Below are positions 42,648 through 53,815 of a stretch of 64,000 nucleotides of DNA, piece after piece (position 1 is the first letter of the stretch; each line of letters opens with the position of its first letter). The position numbers were made by a program, and so were the translations under genes. The notes under the pieces are model-generated. The model had not been told where the DNA came from. It did no database searches and saw only the letters and a list, made by a program, of their open reading frames with translations. Source of the DNA: Sphaeramia orbicularis (Eukaryota > Chordata > Actinopteri > Kurtiformes > Apogonidae). Location of the stretch: the NCBI RefSeq assembly GCF_902148855.1, contig NC_043978.1, positions 35,665,794 to 35,729,793 on the forward strand, written 5' to 3'.

Positions 42648-43761
42648 TTAAGACTGAAGGAGACTTGAGAAAGACTTACTAGAAAAAGTTTGTTACAAGT
42701 GAGTCTCTATATATGAGACAAAACTGTATTTGAATAGATGAAATGCATATTTCCCATATAGCATTTTCTGGATTTTTAAGACAAATCCTTTGAAATTGTT
42801 ATTACTGGTGTGGGTCTTCATTTCTGCAAGTACTCATTTTGCATTTAATGAGAGTAAATACAGTATACTTTCTATACCAGAAGGGTTCTTTGAGCTTTAC
42901 TGTTGCAAGAGGTGGGAATATACCACCATCTAGTGTCAGACAATGATTGTACAACCTGTGTCCTGCTGAATCAGCTTGTAGTCAGTACTACTCGAAATGG
43001 GACTTTTGGGTGCTCGTCTGTAAATATAGCACGAAATGTAAATTCTGCAAATCCAGATATCCAGTAAATTCTGTTCCAAATGAGTTTTCACACCAGTTAT
43101 ATTTGTTAAAAATATAATCTTAAGTTATTTTATGTTCACTTGGAGATTCTCTTTTCGAAGTTGTGTGAAACCCTAATCATACAATATGAATCAGTTCTGT
43201 TGTATAGCTCTTAATCATATTCAGTTTTATGTTGTCTTGTCAAAAATCCCATGTGTCATTATTTCATGATTCAAAGCTGCATGACAAAGTCACAAACGAT
43301 GAACAGATATGTTCAGTAATAGAAAAATCATTATTTTGGTGCACATTTTCTGCTGCTTTTGTTACTGATAAGAGGCTTTGCCTGTTTCCTGTTTTTGCTC
43401 AGACAGTGGGATATTTCTGTTATGTCATTCAAACTGGTTTCAGAGACTAATGTAATAATCATTTATATCTGAAAGAATAAAGACTTATGCAAAGAAACTC
43501 ACAAAAATGACTGCAAAATAGCTTTTTTTTTTCTCTTACACTTGCTTTTAGACATTTCATAAGTTCTTTACACTTATAGACAGCTGGAATTTATATTTGT
43601 GTGGTGTAGTAATCGTCAGCAACATTTACAATTTATGCAAAAAAAAGGGGAGGAGTTAAAATCATAGTTTTGCAATTACTACATCTCAGTCTTGAAATAA
43701 CTCAAAGAATGCTATGAAAATTTAGAATGTTATTGAAGCAAAATATTTATTAAGTGAAAAA
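42648..43761. other. Convergent 3' region of nhsl3 and the zp3-like gene
   Basis: This holds the nhsl3 3' UTR, with a plus-strand AATAAA at 43476-43481 (in gaaagaataaagac), and the very short 3' end of the zp3-like gene (minus-strand AATAAA at 43746-43751). No further gene was seen. Confidence 0.65.
43746..43751 (-). promoter_or_regulatory. Poly(A) signal 10 nt after the zp3-like stop
   Basis: On the minus strand the stop TAG (43764-43762) is followed by TTTTTCACTT and then AATAAA. Egg-coat ZP3 mRNAs are known for extremely short 3' UTRs, so this fits the gene's identity. Confidence 0.75.
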
Positions 43762-46700
43762 CTACAGCCCCCATGTGAAATACCAGGTCGTTTCCTTTTC
43801 ATCCATTACATCCACTAGACCATCACCACTTTCCCACTCCACATCTGAGACTTCCACCCCCTCATCCTTCACTCTCCCACCTCTATTTTCTCTGATTTCT
43901 TCCTCTCTTTCAGAGTTTAGCACTACTTCTAATTTTGGATTTTGCTCAAATTGAAGCCACTGAAATTCTGTTCCATCTTTGTTACGATGCACTGTCTCTA
44001 AATCTAAGATCTCATCTTCCCTTTCATTACATTTTTCCTCTTCTTTGTCATAGCCTGAAAAGTCATCTTCATACCACGACCCATCTTCTCCAAACTCATT
44101 TGAATCCTTTACTTCAAACTCTTTACTCTCCTCAAATATAATCCCATCTCCAAACTCAAATCTTTCCATCTCAGGTTCTGTCACCCCACTTTCATCTTCT
44201 TTTTCCCTTTTGTCGAACTCCATCTCACTTTGCCACTGATTATCATGACTGTGGAGCTCAGAGTCATGAGTCTCTCTGGTCTCGTCCACTTCCCTCATGC
44301 TGACCACGGAGGGACTAATTGGTTGAAGGTCGTCATCTGTATGCAGCTGATTGGAGACCAACAAGGACCCGCTGGCAGAGCCTTAAAGGAATTAAAGGAG
44401 ATGTCACTTTTAATGATCTAGTTAGAATTACTTTGACCTAAGCTGGTCCACACTACTGGCACCATAGTCAAATTAAAGAACCCACAAAATTTGATCAAAG
44501 CTAGCCTCAGTCAGAATCAACAGTGGAAGAAGTACTGAGAACTTTTACAGTAAATATAAAACTAATACCAAAGTGTAAAAACAGTGAATAAAGGTTTTGC
44601 ATCCAGTATTTAAGTAATAAAGAACATTAAAGTTGTCATTTTGCACCAAAATGGTCCCTCTATGTTTTACTATTACATGTGATTGCATGATGCATTTTAA
44701 TGCTGTAGATATTTAAGGGTGTGTTTATTTGAATGATTTTATGTTATGTAATGCATCATATTCTCTATGATCCTGTTTGTAGCATCTCTGTCCTCTGACG
44801 ACCACATATATCTATAAAGCCAACTTTTTATGAGAAAAACAGGTCTATTATCAGCTTTGTAGTAATGTATTTTCCAATTAATCCAACAAGGTTTTTGAAG
44901 AGGTAGGGGATGTAACATGACTAAAGCTGCTAGATAAATGTGGAGCAATATTTGTCTCTGAGATGAAGTGGAGCAGAAGTGTAAGGTAAAATAAAAAAGG
45001 AGATGCTCAAAGACTTTCCATAACTGATCAGCAATAACATTACGACCACTGACAGGGACAGCAGTATTTATTTTGATTATCTCATTACAATGGGATATAA
45101 TGATATGTTAGGCAGCAAGCGAACATCTAGACCTCAAAGTTGATGTGTTAGAAACAGCAAAAATGGCATGAGTATGAATCTATGCAACTTTGACGAGGGA
45201 TAAATTGTGATGGTCAAATCACTGGGTCAAAGTGTCTCTAGATCTTGTTGTTCATTCCCAGTGTTTAGTACCTACCAAAAGTGTAGGTCTAAAGAACACA
45301 CAGATCTCCACCACTCGAGCATCTATGAGATGACAATATTATTACCACCTGTCTACTAGGTTGTGCTTTTTCCATAAAAACAGCTCTGACCTGAGGCCTA
45401 GACTCCATCAGACCTCTGAAGGTGTGCTGTGGTATCTGGATCACGGCGTTAGCAGCAGATCCCTGAAGTCCTGGAAGTAGAGAGGTGGGGATTCCATGGA
45501 TCATATTTATTTGTCCAACTGGTCTGAGATTGGGATGTCCTACCTTAGTCCATTTTTGGGCGGTACTTACCACTGCAGACCAAGAACACTCAATCAGACC
45601 TGCTGTTGTGGAGATGTTCTGACCCGTCATCATCATTACAATATGGACCTGGTCAAAGTCACTCAGGTCCTTACATTGCTCATTTTTCTGCTTCCAACAC
45701 ATCAGTTTTGAGAACTAGATGTTCTCTTGCTGCCTAATTTATCCCACTTGTAATGAAATAGTCAATATTATTACCACGTCTCCTGTCAGTGGTCAGAATG
45801 TTTTGACTGATCAGTGTTTATCAGCTATTTCTTTAACACATCAAACTTCACAGACCTTCCATCATGGCCCTGCGAGGTTTAGAAGTCACACACTGGAAAT
45901 CACAGCAGTCGCATATGGAGTTATCACCAGAAAGGGCCTCCCAACTATAATGGCAAAGGGGAAATAATAAACCAGTAACAGCTGAAGTAAAAGTCAGCAA
46001 TGCAGTCCTTGGGTAGAAAATTATATTATAGTCTTAAGGTTCACCTGTTGTGTCTGTATGTGCAGGATTTGTGAGCAGGACCTGGGTCAGCTGATGTGGC
46101 AAACAGTTTGCACTTTATTCTGATCTGAAAACGGAATCAGTGTTGAACTGGATTGCATTTGCATTAATGTTCTGTAAATAATATTTCTCCATGCTCACCT
46201 CCGAGTCGGGGTCAGGGGTAAACTGGAAGGCCTTTAGGGAGAATCGCAGGCTCTTATCTGTCCTGGAAATGAACTCAGACGCTCCTGGGTCACTCTTACT
46301 GTCCAATAAACAGCTGGAAAACAAACATGTCACTGTATATGTCATATCATGTGGATATTTAAATCAGGACACAAGGCTACAGTCGAGGGATATAAAATGT
46401 GTTGCTGTTCACAATACTTACCCGTAATTGTCAATAATGGCAAATTTAAGGGTTGGTTTAGATCCACTGGAGGGATATGCATAACAGCTGTTGATGTATA
46501 GTCTTTTTCCAGTGGGTAGACGAGGAGCAGAGATCTGGAGGTTTACTGTTTGTCCAAGCTGGAACACCTGGGACTTGACTGGGCCACTCCATGTATCTCA
46601 GAGTTAAACAAAAGTGTTACATAGTTTACTAGTTCCAAACACATACAGGGGTCTTTACATTGTTAATGGAGAGACAATCTGCATTTCTTTACACATACCA

Positions 46701-49476
46701 TCCATCAACTCAATCTGGAAGTAATTCATATGTCCTTTCAGAATTTTGTACGCAACAGCAGTTTTCCAGGTGGGCTGAACAGCTAGTTGGTGCACATGAT
46801 GATTCCTGTACAATATTTAAAGACTGTGTATAGAGGTCAAGACCACCAGCAAATGATGAAAATAGCTGAGAAATAAAACGTACCTTTGATAACGACACTC
46901 AATGTGGACACTGATCTTGTGCGCTCCGCTTGGAAATCGTTTTAGAGAAGGTTGGTAATGGAGCACAAACTTGTAGACCAGGTAATCGAGTGATAACTGT
47001 CACAGAGGAGGTGTAGGGCAAGCTTTGAGTAAAATAACATGACAGTTCAAGGAATAAGTGACATATGGCAAGTCGTTTTAACATTTTATCCAACCACAGT
47101 CCTATCTGTAATTACATTTTAGATAGTCATAATAGCATTTCTCCTAGTCTGAAATGTATTCTAACCACTGTAGTCAGGATGTTAATTAAAGATGTCCACA
47201 ATAACATTCTTTGTAGTAGAACTTGTATTTAAAGATATAACGCTTTATTACTCCCAGTTAAATTTCAATTCAATATATCTTAAAATCCTTAAAAACTGTA
47301 AGTGGCCATGCAAACATTTAATAGCTAGACTGGATATGTATTACAGATATCTGAAATTTCAGTTCTTTCTAGTCAAAAAGAACATTTCAGATATGACATT
47401 CTTCCTTGGAGAAATGATGTCACTTTTGCCATTCATGTGTATTGGGCTTTCAGTTTCAGATATGCACAATTACATTTTGGATATCTAGAATGAACATTCT
47501 GGATATCTGTAATAGAATTCTCCCTAGTCAAAATTAACATTTCAGATATCTACAATGACATTCTTCCTATCCACAACTGTCATTTCAGATATCCAAAATG
47601 AAAAATTATTCCAGATATCCAGAATGCAGATATCAGCAATACATTTGAGGACATGTCAAATTACATTTTACTGGTCATTATTTTGATTTTAGATATCGGA
47701 AATTACATTTTTACTAGTCATAATAGGAATTGGGGATATCCATGATGACATTTTTACTAGTCACAATGTATTTTGGATAGTCAAAATTGCATTCTGGATA
47801 TTTTGGAATAATTTTTCCTTTTGAATATCTGAAATGACAATTGTGGATAGGAAGAATGTCATTGTAGATATCTGAAATGTTCATTTTGACTAGGAAGAAT
47901 TCTATTACAGATACCCAGAATTTTCATTCTAGATATCCAAAATGGAATTGTGCATATCTGAAATTGAAAGCCCAACATGAATGGCAAAAGTGACGTCATT
48001 TCTCCAAGGAAGAATGTCATTGCAGATATCTGAAATGTTCTTTTTGACTAGGGAGAACTGAATTATGGATTTTTATTATTTTTTTTAATTATTGATTTAT
48101 TTCGAATACAAGCTTTCTGATGGCTACTAATTGACTTCTTTGCATAACATAATACAGAAATGAAAATTCAAGGAAGCAAAAACTAATAATACACACAAAA
48201 AAGAAAAAGAGTCATATTCGAAAAGGAGTGAAAAGAAGCATTGCTTATTATCTCTCAGCCCTGCAGTACATATTCTGTCTAGCTCAGGGGTGTCAAACTC
48301 ATTTTAGTTCAGGGCCCATATACAGCCTAATATGATATAAAGTGGGCCGGACCAGTAAAATAATATAAATAATAGGATAATAACTTTTGAGTGAAAAAAG
48401 TAAAATTCTGTAATGAAAATGTTTAAATCTATGAATTGCACTCAAACAAATATGAACCACCTGTAAATTCTTAAGAAAAATAAGTACAATTTTAACAATA
48501 TTACGCCTTAGTTTATCATTTATACATGGGAATCACAACTTAGAGATCAAAAGTACAAAACATTTAATAACAGGGAGAATATTATTAAAATTCCACATAC
48601 TTCTCTTAAGAGATTTTAGGTTATTCAGGTTTTTTTTTTTCTAAAAGACTAGTCTGTAAATGTAAATATTCTTGTGTAATGTAACTTTTTTTTTACACTA
48701 AAACAAAGAGAAAAATTTACAGTTTTTATTATTTATAGGTTGTTGTGATAGTATTTTATAGTATTTTATTGTGATCCACTTTAGACTGAATTGACCAATA
48801 AATAAATAAATAAATAAAATCCTTGCTTGTTAATATCTTCAGTGTAATTTCTGCATTTCACAAATTCACCCCAGGGGCCGGATTGGACCCTTTGGCGGGC
48901 CGGATTTGGCCCCCGAGCCGGATGTTTGACACCTGTGGTCTAGCTATTAAATGTTAACACAACTTGCAATAAGTGTCATTTCTGCACATATTTTACCTCA
49001 CGCCGGACATTGCAGGCAGTCAGAGGATAGGTGAAGAGCAGGTCACCATAAGGTTCGAGGACCCCGTTACTTCTGCAGGTGTTGCCCAACCTCAGCTCTC
49101 CTGCACGTGCACCCAGGCCATAGAAAGCAGGTTTGACCCGGACCACCACGTCAGACGCCCCGCAGGTGACAGAGACATCCGGGACGTACGCGAAGTCCGA
49201 CTGGGTGTCTGACTCGGGCTTTTCCGGAGACACTGTCCGAGCTGTGACAGGTGTCGGAGGGTCATACTGTCCTGGAGGTGCAGCGGACCTCTGAGAAGAC
49301 TTTGCGTCGCCGGTTGTTGTTGATTTGACTGCGTCGTGTTTGGATTTTGGAGAACCTGATGTGGAAACCTTCTTCCTCCTGAGAACAAATGAGGATTCAT
49401 GGGTGTTTTCTGCAGCACTGAGGAGGCCAAGTGTTAAAACACTCCACAAAATATACAGTTTCCACTTTGTTTTCAT
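43762..49476 (-). CDS. Zona pellucida ZP3-like egg-coat protein with long acidic tail, complete
   Basis: ZP3 proteins are secreted and polymerise into the egg envelope through a ZP domain. Minus-strand coding exons are 48997-49476, 46884-46996, 46699-46805, 46422-46596, 46199-46313, 46045-46124, 45856-45944 and 43762-44381, giving 1779 nt and 592 residues. A signal peptide (KLYILWSVLTLGLLSAA) is followed by a basic, Ser/Pro-rich stretch. The ZP-N half starts at residue 101 (VSVTCGASDVVVRVKP). ZP3 hallmarks are VHQLAVQPTWKTAV, IELMDDTWSGPVKS, INSCYAYPS, SRTDKSLRFSLKAFQF, SADPGPAHKSCTYR and SWEALSGDNSICDCCDFQC. A furin-type site KPRR is at residues 379-382. Beyond it are 205 Glu/Asp-rich residues with no membrane segment, ending YFTWGL. 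Which teleost zp3 paralogue this is cannot be decided by eye. Confidence 0.93.
44521..45020. mobile_element. Probable hAT element, right end lost next to the Tc1-like insertion
   Basis: It starts with cagtggaagaagtactgaga, the CAGTGG-AAGTACT end typical of fish hAT elements. It also contains the characteristic tgtggagcagaagtgtaagg text near 44940-44980. No matching right end was found: the sequence stops at the Tc1-like element beginning at 45023. It lies in the last intron of the zp3-like gene. Confidence 0.5.
45021..45820. mobile_element. Tc1-like element rearranged into an inverted repeat
   Basis: The ends are actgatcagcaataacatt and, at the right, aatgttttgactgatcagtg, next to TA at 45021-45022 and 45819-45820. 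The minus-strand frame at 45702 begins MCWKQKNEQCKDLSDFDQVH and contains STTAGLIECSWSAVVSTAQK, a Tc1-type transposase N-terminus. The left arm (about 45125-45290) carries the same transposase start in the opposite orientation (ctcaaagttgatgtgttaga). The catalytic region is absent. It lies in the last intron of the zp3-like gene. Confidence 0.8.
47095..48065. repeat. Large palindrome built of GATATCTGAAATG-like motifs
   Basis: Arms at about 47350-47700 and 47715-48062 are reverse complements with a centre near 47707. For example, ttgggctttcagtttcagat at 47443 pairs with atctgaaattgaaagcccaa. Each arm repeats the motif agatatctgaaatg many times. A looser piece with the same motif lies at 47095-47165. 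It occupies the first intron of the zp3-like gene. No protein remnant or target duplication was recognised. Confidence 0.85.
48277..48945. mobile_element. hAT-type non-autonomous element with perfect 8-bp duplication
   Basis: The element at 48285-48937 (653 bp) is flanked by gtctagct at 48277-48284 and 48938-48945. Its ends are CAGGGGTGTCAAACTCATT and gatgtttgacacctgtg. Next to the right end is a GC-rich subterminal block (ggcgggccggatttggcccc). The inside is AT-rich with an AAAT run, and there is no transposase frame. It lies in the first intron of the zp3-like gene. Confidence 0.93.
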
Positions 49477-49631
49477 CGCAACTAACTATTCTTTCTGGCG
49501 TTTTCTCTTTAATCTGTGCGTAAAAGCGCGTCTCGGTCACAGCTGGAGCAAATTAAAGGCGGGTTTTGATTGGTAGCCTGGCGTCCAATCAAAACGTGAA
49601 TTTAAGCTTCTCTTCCTGGATCTTCACCTTT

Positions 49632-49770
49632 AGTGATGGGAATTCCGGCTCTTTTTAGAGAACCGGCTCTTTTGGCTCGGCTCACTTAAAGAGCCGGCTC
49701 TTTCGGCTCCCAAGTGGCTCTTCAGATTTTTTGGTGCTTAAATTAATTTATTACCAACAATAATGCGAAG
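49632..49770. mobile_element. hAT-like terminal fragment (AGAGCCGGCTC repeats)
   Basis: The text tagtgatgggaattccggct is followed by several copies of agagccggctcttt-like sequence. This matches the subterminal repeats of an Ac-like hAT family common in fish. Only one end was seen. Confidence 0.55.
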
Positions 49771-49921
49771 TTATGCGCAATATAAATTACTAATGTAAAA
49801 AGAACATCCACTATATCAAATGTTCATTATATAAATACACCTTTATTTATACACTCTACAGTGATTAAAAAAATAAAAAAATAAAAAAAAATTAGAAAGT
49901 GCAAAAAGAAATGCTTAACTA

Positions 49922-49961
49922 TTTGAATGAATGAATGAATGAATGAATGAATGAATGAAAT
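49922..49961. repeat. AATG tetranucleotide microsatellite
   Basis: About nine uninterrupted GAAT/AATG units, followed by aaatctttatttcgaacat. Confidence 0.9.
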
Positions 49962-50075
49962 CTTTATTTCGAACATGTAGACAATAAAATAAAAACAAAA
50001 ATCAACCAGCAAAATATAAGTACTGGTACATAAATGATTGATAAGCAAACAAACCACAAAAATAAATACACAAAT

Positions 50076-50094
50076 AATAATAATAATAATAATA

Positions 50095-50135
<41 letters not shown>

Positions 50136-50136
50136 C

Positions 50137-50183
<47 letters not shown>
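50076..50183. repeat. AAT/ATT/AAT inverted trinucleotide microsatellite
   Basis: A run of AAT is followed by a run of ATT, a short spacer (cac) and again a run of AAT. The opposite-strand runs can fold into a hairpin. Translated it gives only poly-Ile and poly-Asn. Confidence 0.95.
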
Positions 50184-50185
<2 letters not shown>

Positions 50186-50324
50186 TAAAGAAAACAAAGG
50201 AAATTGAATTATACATGCTCGAAAAGGAGTAGGAAGAAGTAAAAACTTGTATACTCCTACCCCCAATTTACAAATTATATTTACAAATGACCTTGACTAA
50301 CTTTTAACTATTTTAAACTTTTAG

Positions 50325-50605
50325 CTTTTTCTCCCCGTGTCTGTGTGGGTCCTCTCCGGGTACTCCGGCTTCCTCCTACCATCCAAAGACATGCACTGAT
50401 AGGTTAATTGGTTAATCTAAATTGCTTATAGGTGTGAATGTGAGAGTGATTGTTTGTCTCTATATGTTCAGCCCTGCAGTGAACAGGCGAAATGTCCAGG
50501 GTGTACCCCACCTTTGCCCCTATGTAGCTGGGATAGGCTCCAAGCAACCCCCGTGACCCTAGTGAGGATAAAGCAGGTTCAGAAAATGAATGAATGAACT
50601 TTTAG
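50325..50605 (+). repeat. LINE-type 3' tail ending in TGAA repeats
   Basis: Recognisable fish repeat text includes gggtcctctccgggtactcc, ggttaattggttaatctaaa, atgtccagggtgtaccccac and ctgggataggctccaagcaa. It ends in aatgaatgaatgaa. The clade (possibly L2) is inferred from the tail. Truncated at the 5' end. Confidence 0.65.
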
Positions 50606-50857
50606 CTTTTTATTACCAAAGAAATTTAAAGAGAAACAACATACAGATGCTTACAGAATCACACAACAAAATATAAAATAAAATGTGTAAAACAAAAAGA
50701 AAAAAAAAAAAAAATCAGCATCCAGATAACAGTTTTTCTCCTTCAGTGAAGATTCAGCTCACCCTTCTTCAAAATGGATCTACTGTACAAGGTAGGTGTG
50801 TAAAATAGGACATCACTGAAATTTCCCAACGGAACCAGTTTCATGTTTTTAGTTTAC

Positions 50858-51609
50858 AGATGGGTGCTTCTATGAATCTGAGTTCATTTTGGTACCTGGC
50901 ACACTGCCAGCTTTTTTAGACCCAATAATAAAAGAGAAATTTCGACATATTTCCCCCCAGGATGTACCTAATGATGACCTCAGAAAAATGCAAAAAAATT
51001 ATACTCTTGCTTTCTTGATCCATCCCAAAATTAATGACCAAAATTGGGACAGGAAAAGCTACCTAGGTGTCAGTAAATTTTATCTTGAAAACATGGTTGG
51101 AAATGGTCTTATATACTACTATAAATAAAGACATCGTTAAATTTGACGATCCTAGTGTTTTGTTTTTTTTTTCCAGGTTTTGTGTGTAACCCATCATGTC
51201 CACTGACGTTACATGCAGAACCCGCCCCATTTAAACACATATAAATCATAAGTGATTTTGCAACAGTGGGCATTTTTGTGAAACACTCTGCCTGGCATAA
51301 TTAGTTTGATTCCCAAAATGTACCAGTGAGAGAATAAAAAGATATTTTATAAAATTTATAAAATCTAAAATAGTAGCACATAATTTTCATGTCCTTTCTA
51401 CCGTGTTACATGTGGATTTTTGTATGAAAATAATATGAAAATGTGTTTTATCTGAAAAAATAGTTTCTCTTTTATCTCAGTAAATATTTTTTTTTAGAAC
51501 AGACCCAAAGTACTTCCAAACTTGCTTCATAACATTAGTCTACATCTGGTTTGAATTTTGAGCCCCTCTGTCCTGTTTTTAGGGACCAGTTTCATAGAAG
51601 CACCCAGAT
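50858..51609. mobile_element. DNA-transposon relic with GGGTGCTTCTATGAA ends
   Basis: The element at 50862-51605 (744 bp) begins GGGTGCTTCTATGAATCTGA and ends ccagtttcatagaagcaccc, an inverted pair. AGAT at 50858-50861 and 51606-51609 is a possible 4-bp target duplication. The frame at 50889-51128 is not recognisable as a transposase. Superfamily undetermined. Confidence 0.7.
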
Positions 51610-52020
51610 TTCCTAGGTGACAAGTTTGGGATTAAAGTGATAATATGTACATTTTCTATTTCATTACACTGAAAGATTACACATGTCACCAATAACTGGC
51701 AATGTAGGCTGTTGTAAACCACCATACAAATTTACAGAGGAGGTCAGGGCTTCTGTTTTCTGTGTTCATGCTAAAAAATGATTTCACACTGGTTGGTTAA
51801 GCAAACTTATTCCAGTTGGATCATATTCCTGTATACATATCTTATTTGTGGTGATGAAATTTGTATAGTACAGGGTCTGAGTTTTACACATGATTGAAGT
51901 CTGTACCCTAATACCTTAACTTATGCATTTATTAGTCTCTATTGACAACGAGGTGTCTTTAAGGCACCTTCTGGAACAACTATTTGACATATTGACATAC
52001 AGTCAGTCTCCATTTCAAAA

Positions 52021-53815
52021 ACCTTTATTCACAGACAATTTACAGCACAACAATTATCCTCTTCTCTAATTAATTTATATATTGCTCATTATGGACACAC
52101 TCAGAAAATACTATTTACAATTTATACACAGTAGTATATAAATACCACATAGAGATGTATTGTGCATCATTCAGTTAATTTAGTGCAATTTCACAGCCCT
52201 AAAATGAAAACTATACAGGAATATATTAAGATATAGAGACCTTCTTCTCTTAATCAGTGAGAACATAAGATGATTTTAAAATAAAATCATCTGAACTTAA
52301 AAAAAAAAAAAGTCTCTTTAAATGCAGGTATTTTTTCAAGTTACAGCAACTTTTGACATTTTCTTCATCAGAAAACAGAAGAAAATCCTTCTTTTTGATG
52401 TTTCTAAATTCTCCACAGGTCTTGAAAATCACATCCATTAACCATTTTTCTAAACTCAATAAATTATAATACTCACAGTTCTTATAAGAAAATGAAATCC
52501 CTCAGACAGATTGTTCAAATAAATAGTTGAATAAAGCATTTTCTTCTCTGGAAGCGAGAATATGCTATTAAATAAAATTACTTCCTAGTGGAGGTGAACT
52601 GGTCCTACACACAATAAGAAACACCTATCGCACTGTTGTGACTGGCTGAAATGTTAAAGCACTATCCAAAAAAGGTTTGATGGTACAATCAGTCAGTAGC
52701 AAAAAGGACAAAATGTCTTGGCAACAAGTTCATCAGATAATCTCATCTCAAGAGGTTGTAAAGATGTGCTTGTAAGGCGGTACTTCAGAAAACCTGCATA
52801 CAGTACATCACATCATGAGGTGCCTTTTCCCCTTCATAAAATTCAAGTACACTTTTAGACTTAGTATGATCTACAATAAACAACACACGGACAAGTAGAA
52901 ACTGTAGCACAGCTCCAAATAAGTCCTATTTAGTGGAATAGTGCTGGTATACCCTTTAAAAATAAGGGCTGTTACTGTAGATTTCCCCCAGAGCTTCGTC
53001 TGAATGGGACGTTAAACACGACAGCTCCACAGCTGGTGTAAGTCATGGTAAACAAGGTAACATCACACTCCATTCGGCACGAGTGAAGGTCCATTCTTGT
53101 AAACCAGGAAATAAGCTCTTCAGAAACAATACCACAAAGTAGAAGTAGAAGTCGAGTCCCAATTCCTTATATCACACTGTAGTCATATTTTCACTATGTA
53201 GTGCATTTGCACTGGAGAACTTGAATGCATTTTTCCCACAATGTAACCCAGAGATACAGACATGGAGAAGCTGCTTACACCTGACATGAGTAAAAATGTA
53301 AACAGCTCCTGAAACAATCTTTGGAAAGACTTTTTTTTTTGTAAAGTAAAAGTAAAGTAAAACTTGACAGCTACTATTGGCTTTTAAGAGCTGTAGTTGT
53401 TAAAACTGCAGTTTTGTGGTAGATACTCATTTGGTTGAAAACAAAAGCATCAGAAGGAACTATGAAAAAAGAACCTCGGTTAGAAACTATACTGAAAGCT
53501 GACAGCAAATATAGAAACTAACCTGCATCTTTGGCTCTAGATGTACTGACAGAATTATACATCCAAGTCTTGTATATGATGTGTTGTTGAAGTTCTACTA
53601 AGTGGAATTTAACTGGGACACAGCTGGAAGGTGAATGTAACAGAAACACTTCAGTTACAGCGACCGGCCACTAGAGGGCATCATAAACCTGTAGGATCCA
53701 CCAGGGCTTGTTGAACTGACATTTGTCCTCAGCAGGGTCAGTGTGTTCTGTGGTCCAGGAGGGTTCATATGTCAGTCAAAGGCCTGTGCTGACATGTAAA
53801 GCTCATCCTCTGCTG
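52021..53815 (-). other. Inferred 3' UTR of mfsd2a
   Basis: About 1.8 kb follow the mfsd2a stop codon on the minus strand up to an AATAAA at 52024-52029 (ctgtgaataaaggtttttga on that strand). There is no other gene signal. A CTCF-like motif at 53668-53680 lies inside. Confidence 0.55.
53668..53680 (+). promoter_or_regulatory. CTCF-like core motif
   Basis: CCACTAGAGGGCA agrees with the core of the vertebrate CTCF consensus (CCASYAGRKGGCR). Occupancy cannot be told from sequence. Confidence 0.4.

Larger units (their letters stand above)
49477..52020. other. Intergenic region between the zp3-like gene and mfsd2a
   Basis: About 2.5 kb between the 5' end of the zp3-like gene and the inferred 3' end of mfsd2a, both on the minus strand. 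It is almost wholly repetitive: a hAT end, AATG and AAT/ATT microsatellites, a LINE tail and a 744-bp inverted-end element. The zp3-like promoter should lie at 49480-49630; I saw no clear TATA box. Confidence 0.65.

Noticed and set aside
43762-44364. The acidic 200-codon frame as a separate single-exon gene
   Set aside because: Its upstream acceptor at 44381 joins in phase with the ZP3 cysteine exon at 45856-45944, and the whole sums to an exact codon multiple, so it is the last exon of the zp3-like gene.
50038-50232. Poly-Ile/poly-Asn open frame
   Set aside because: Pure translation of an AAT/ATT microsatellite.
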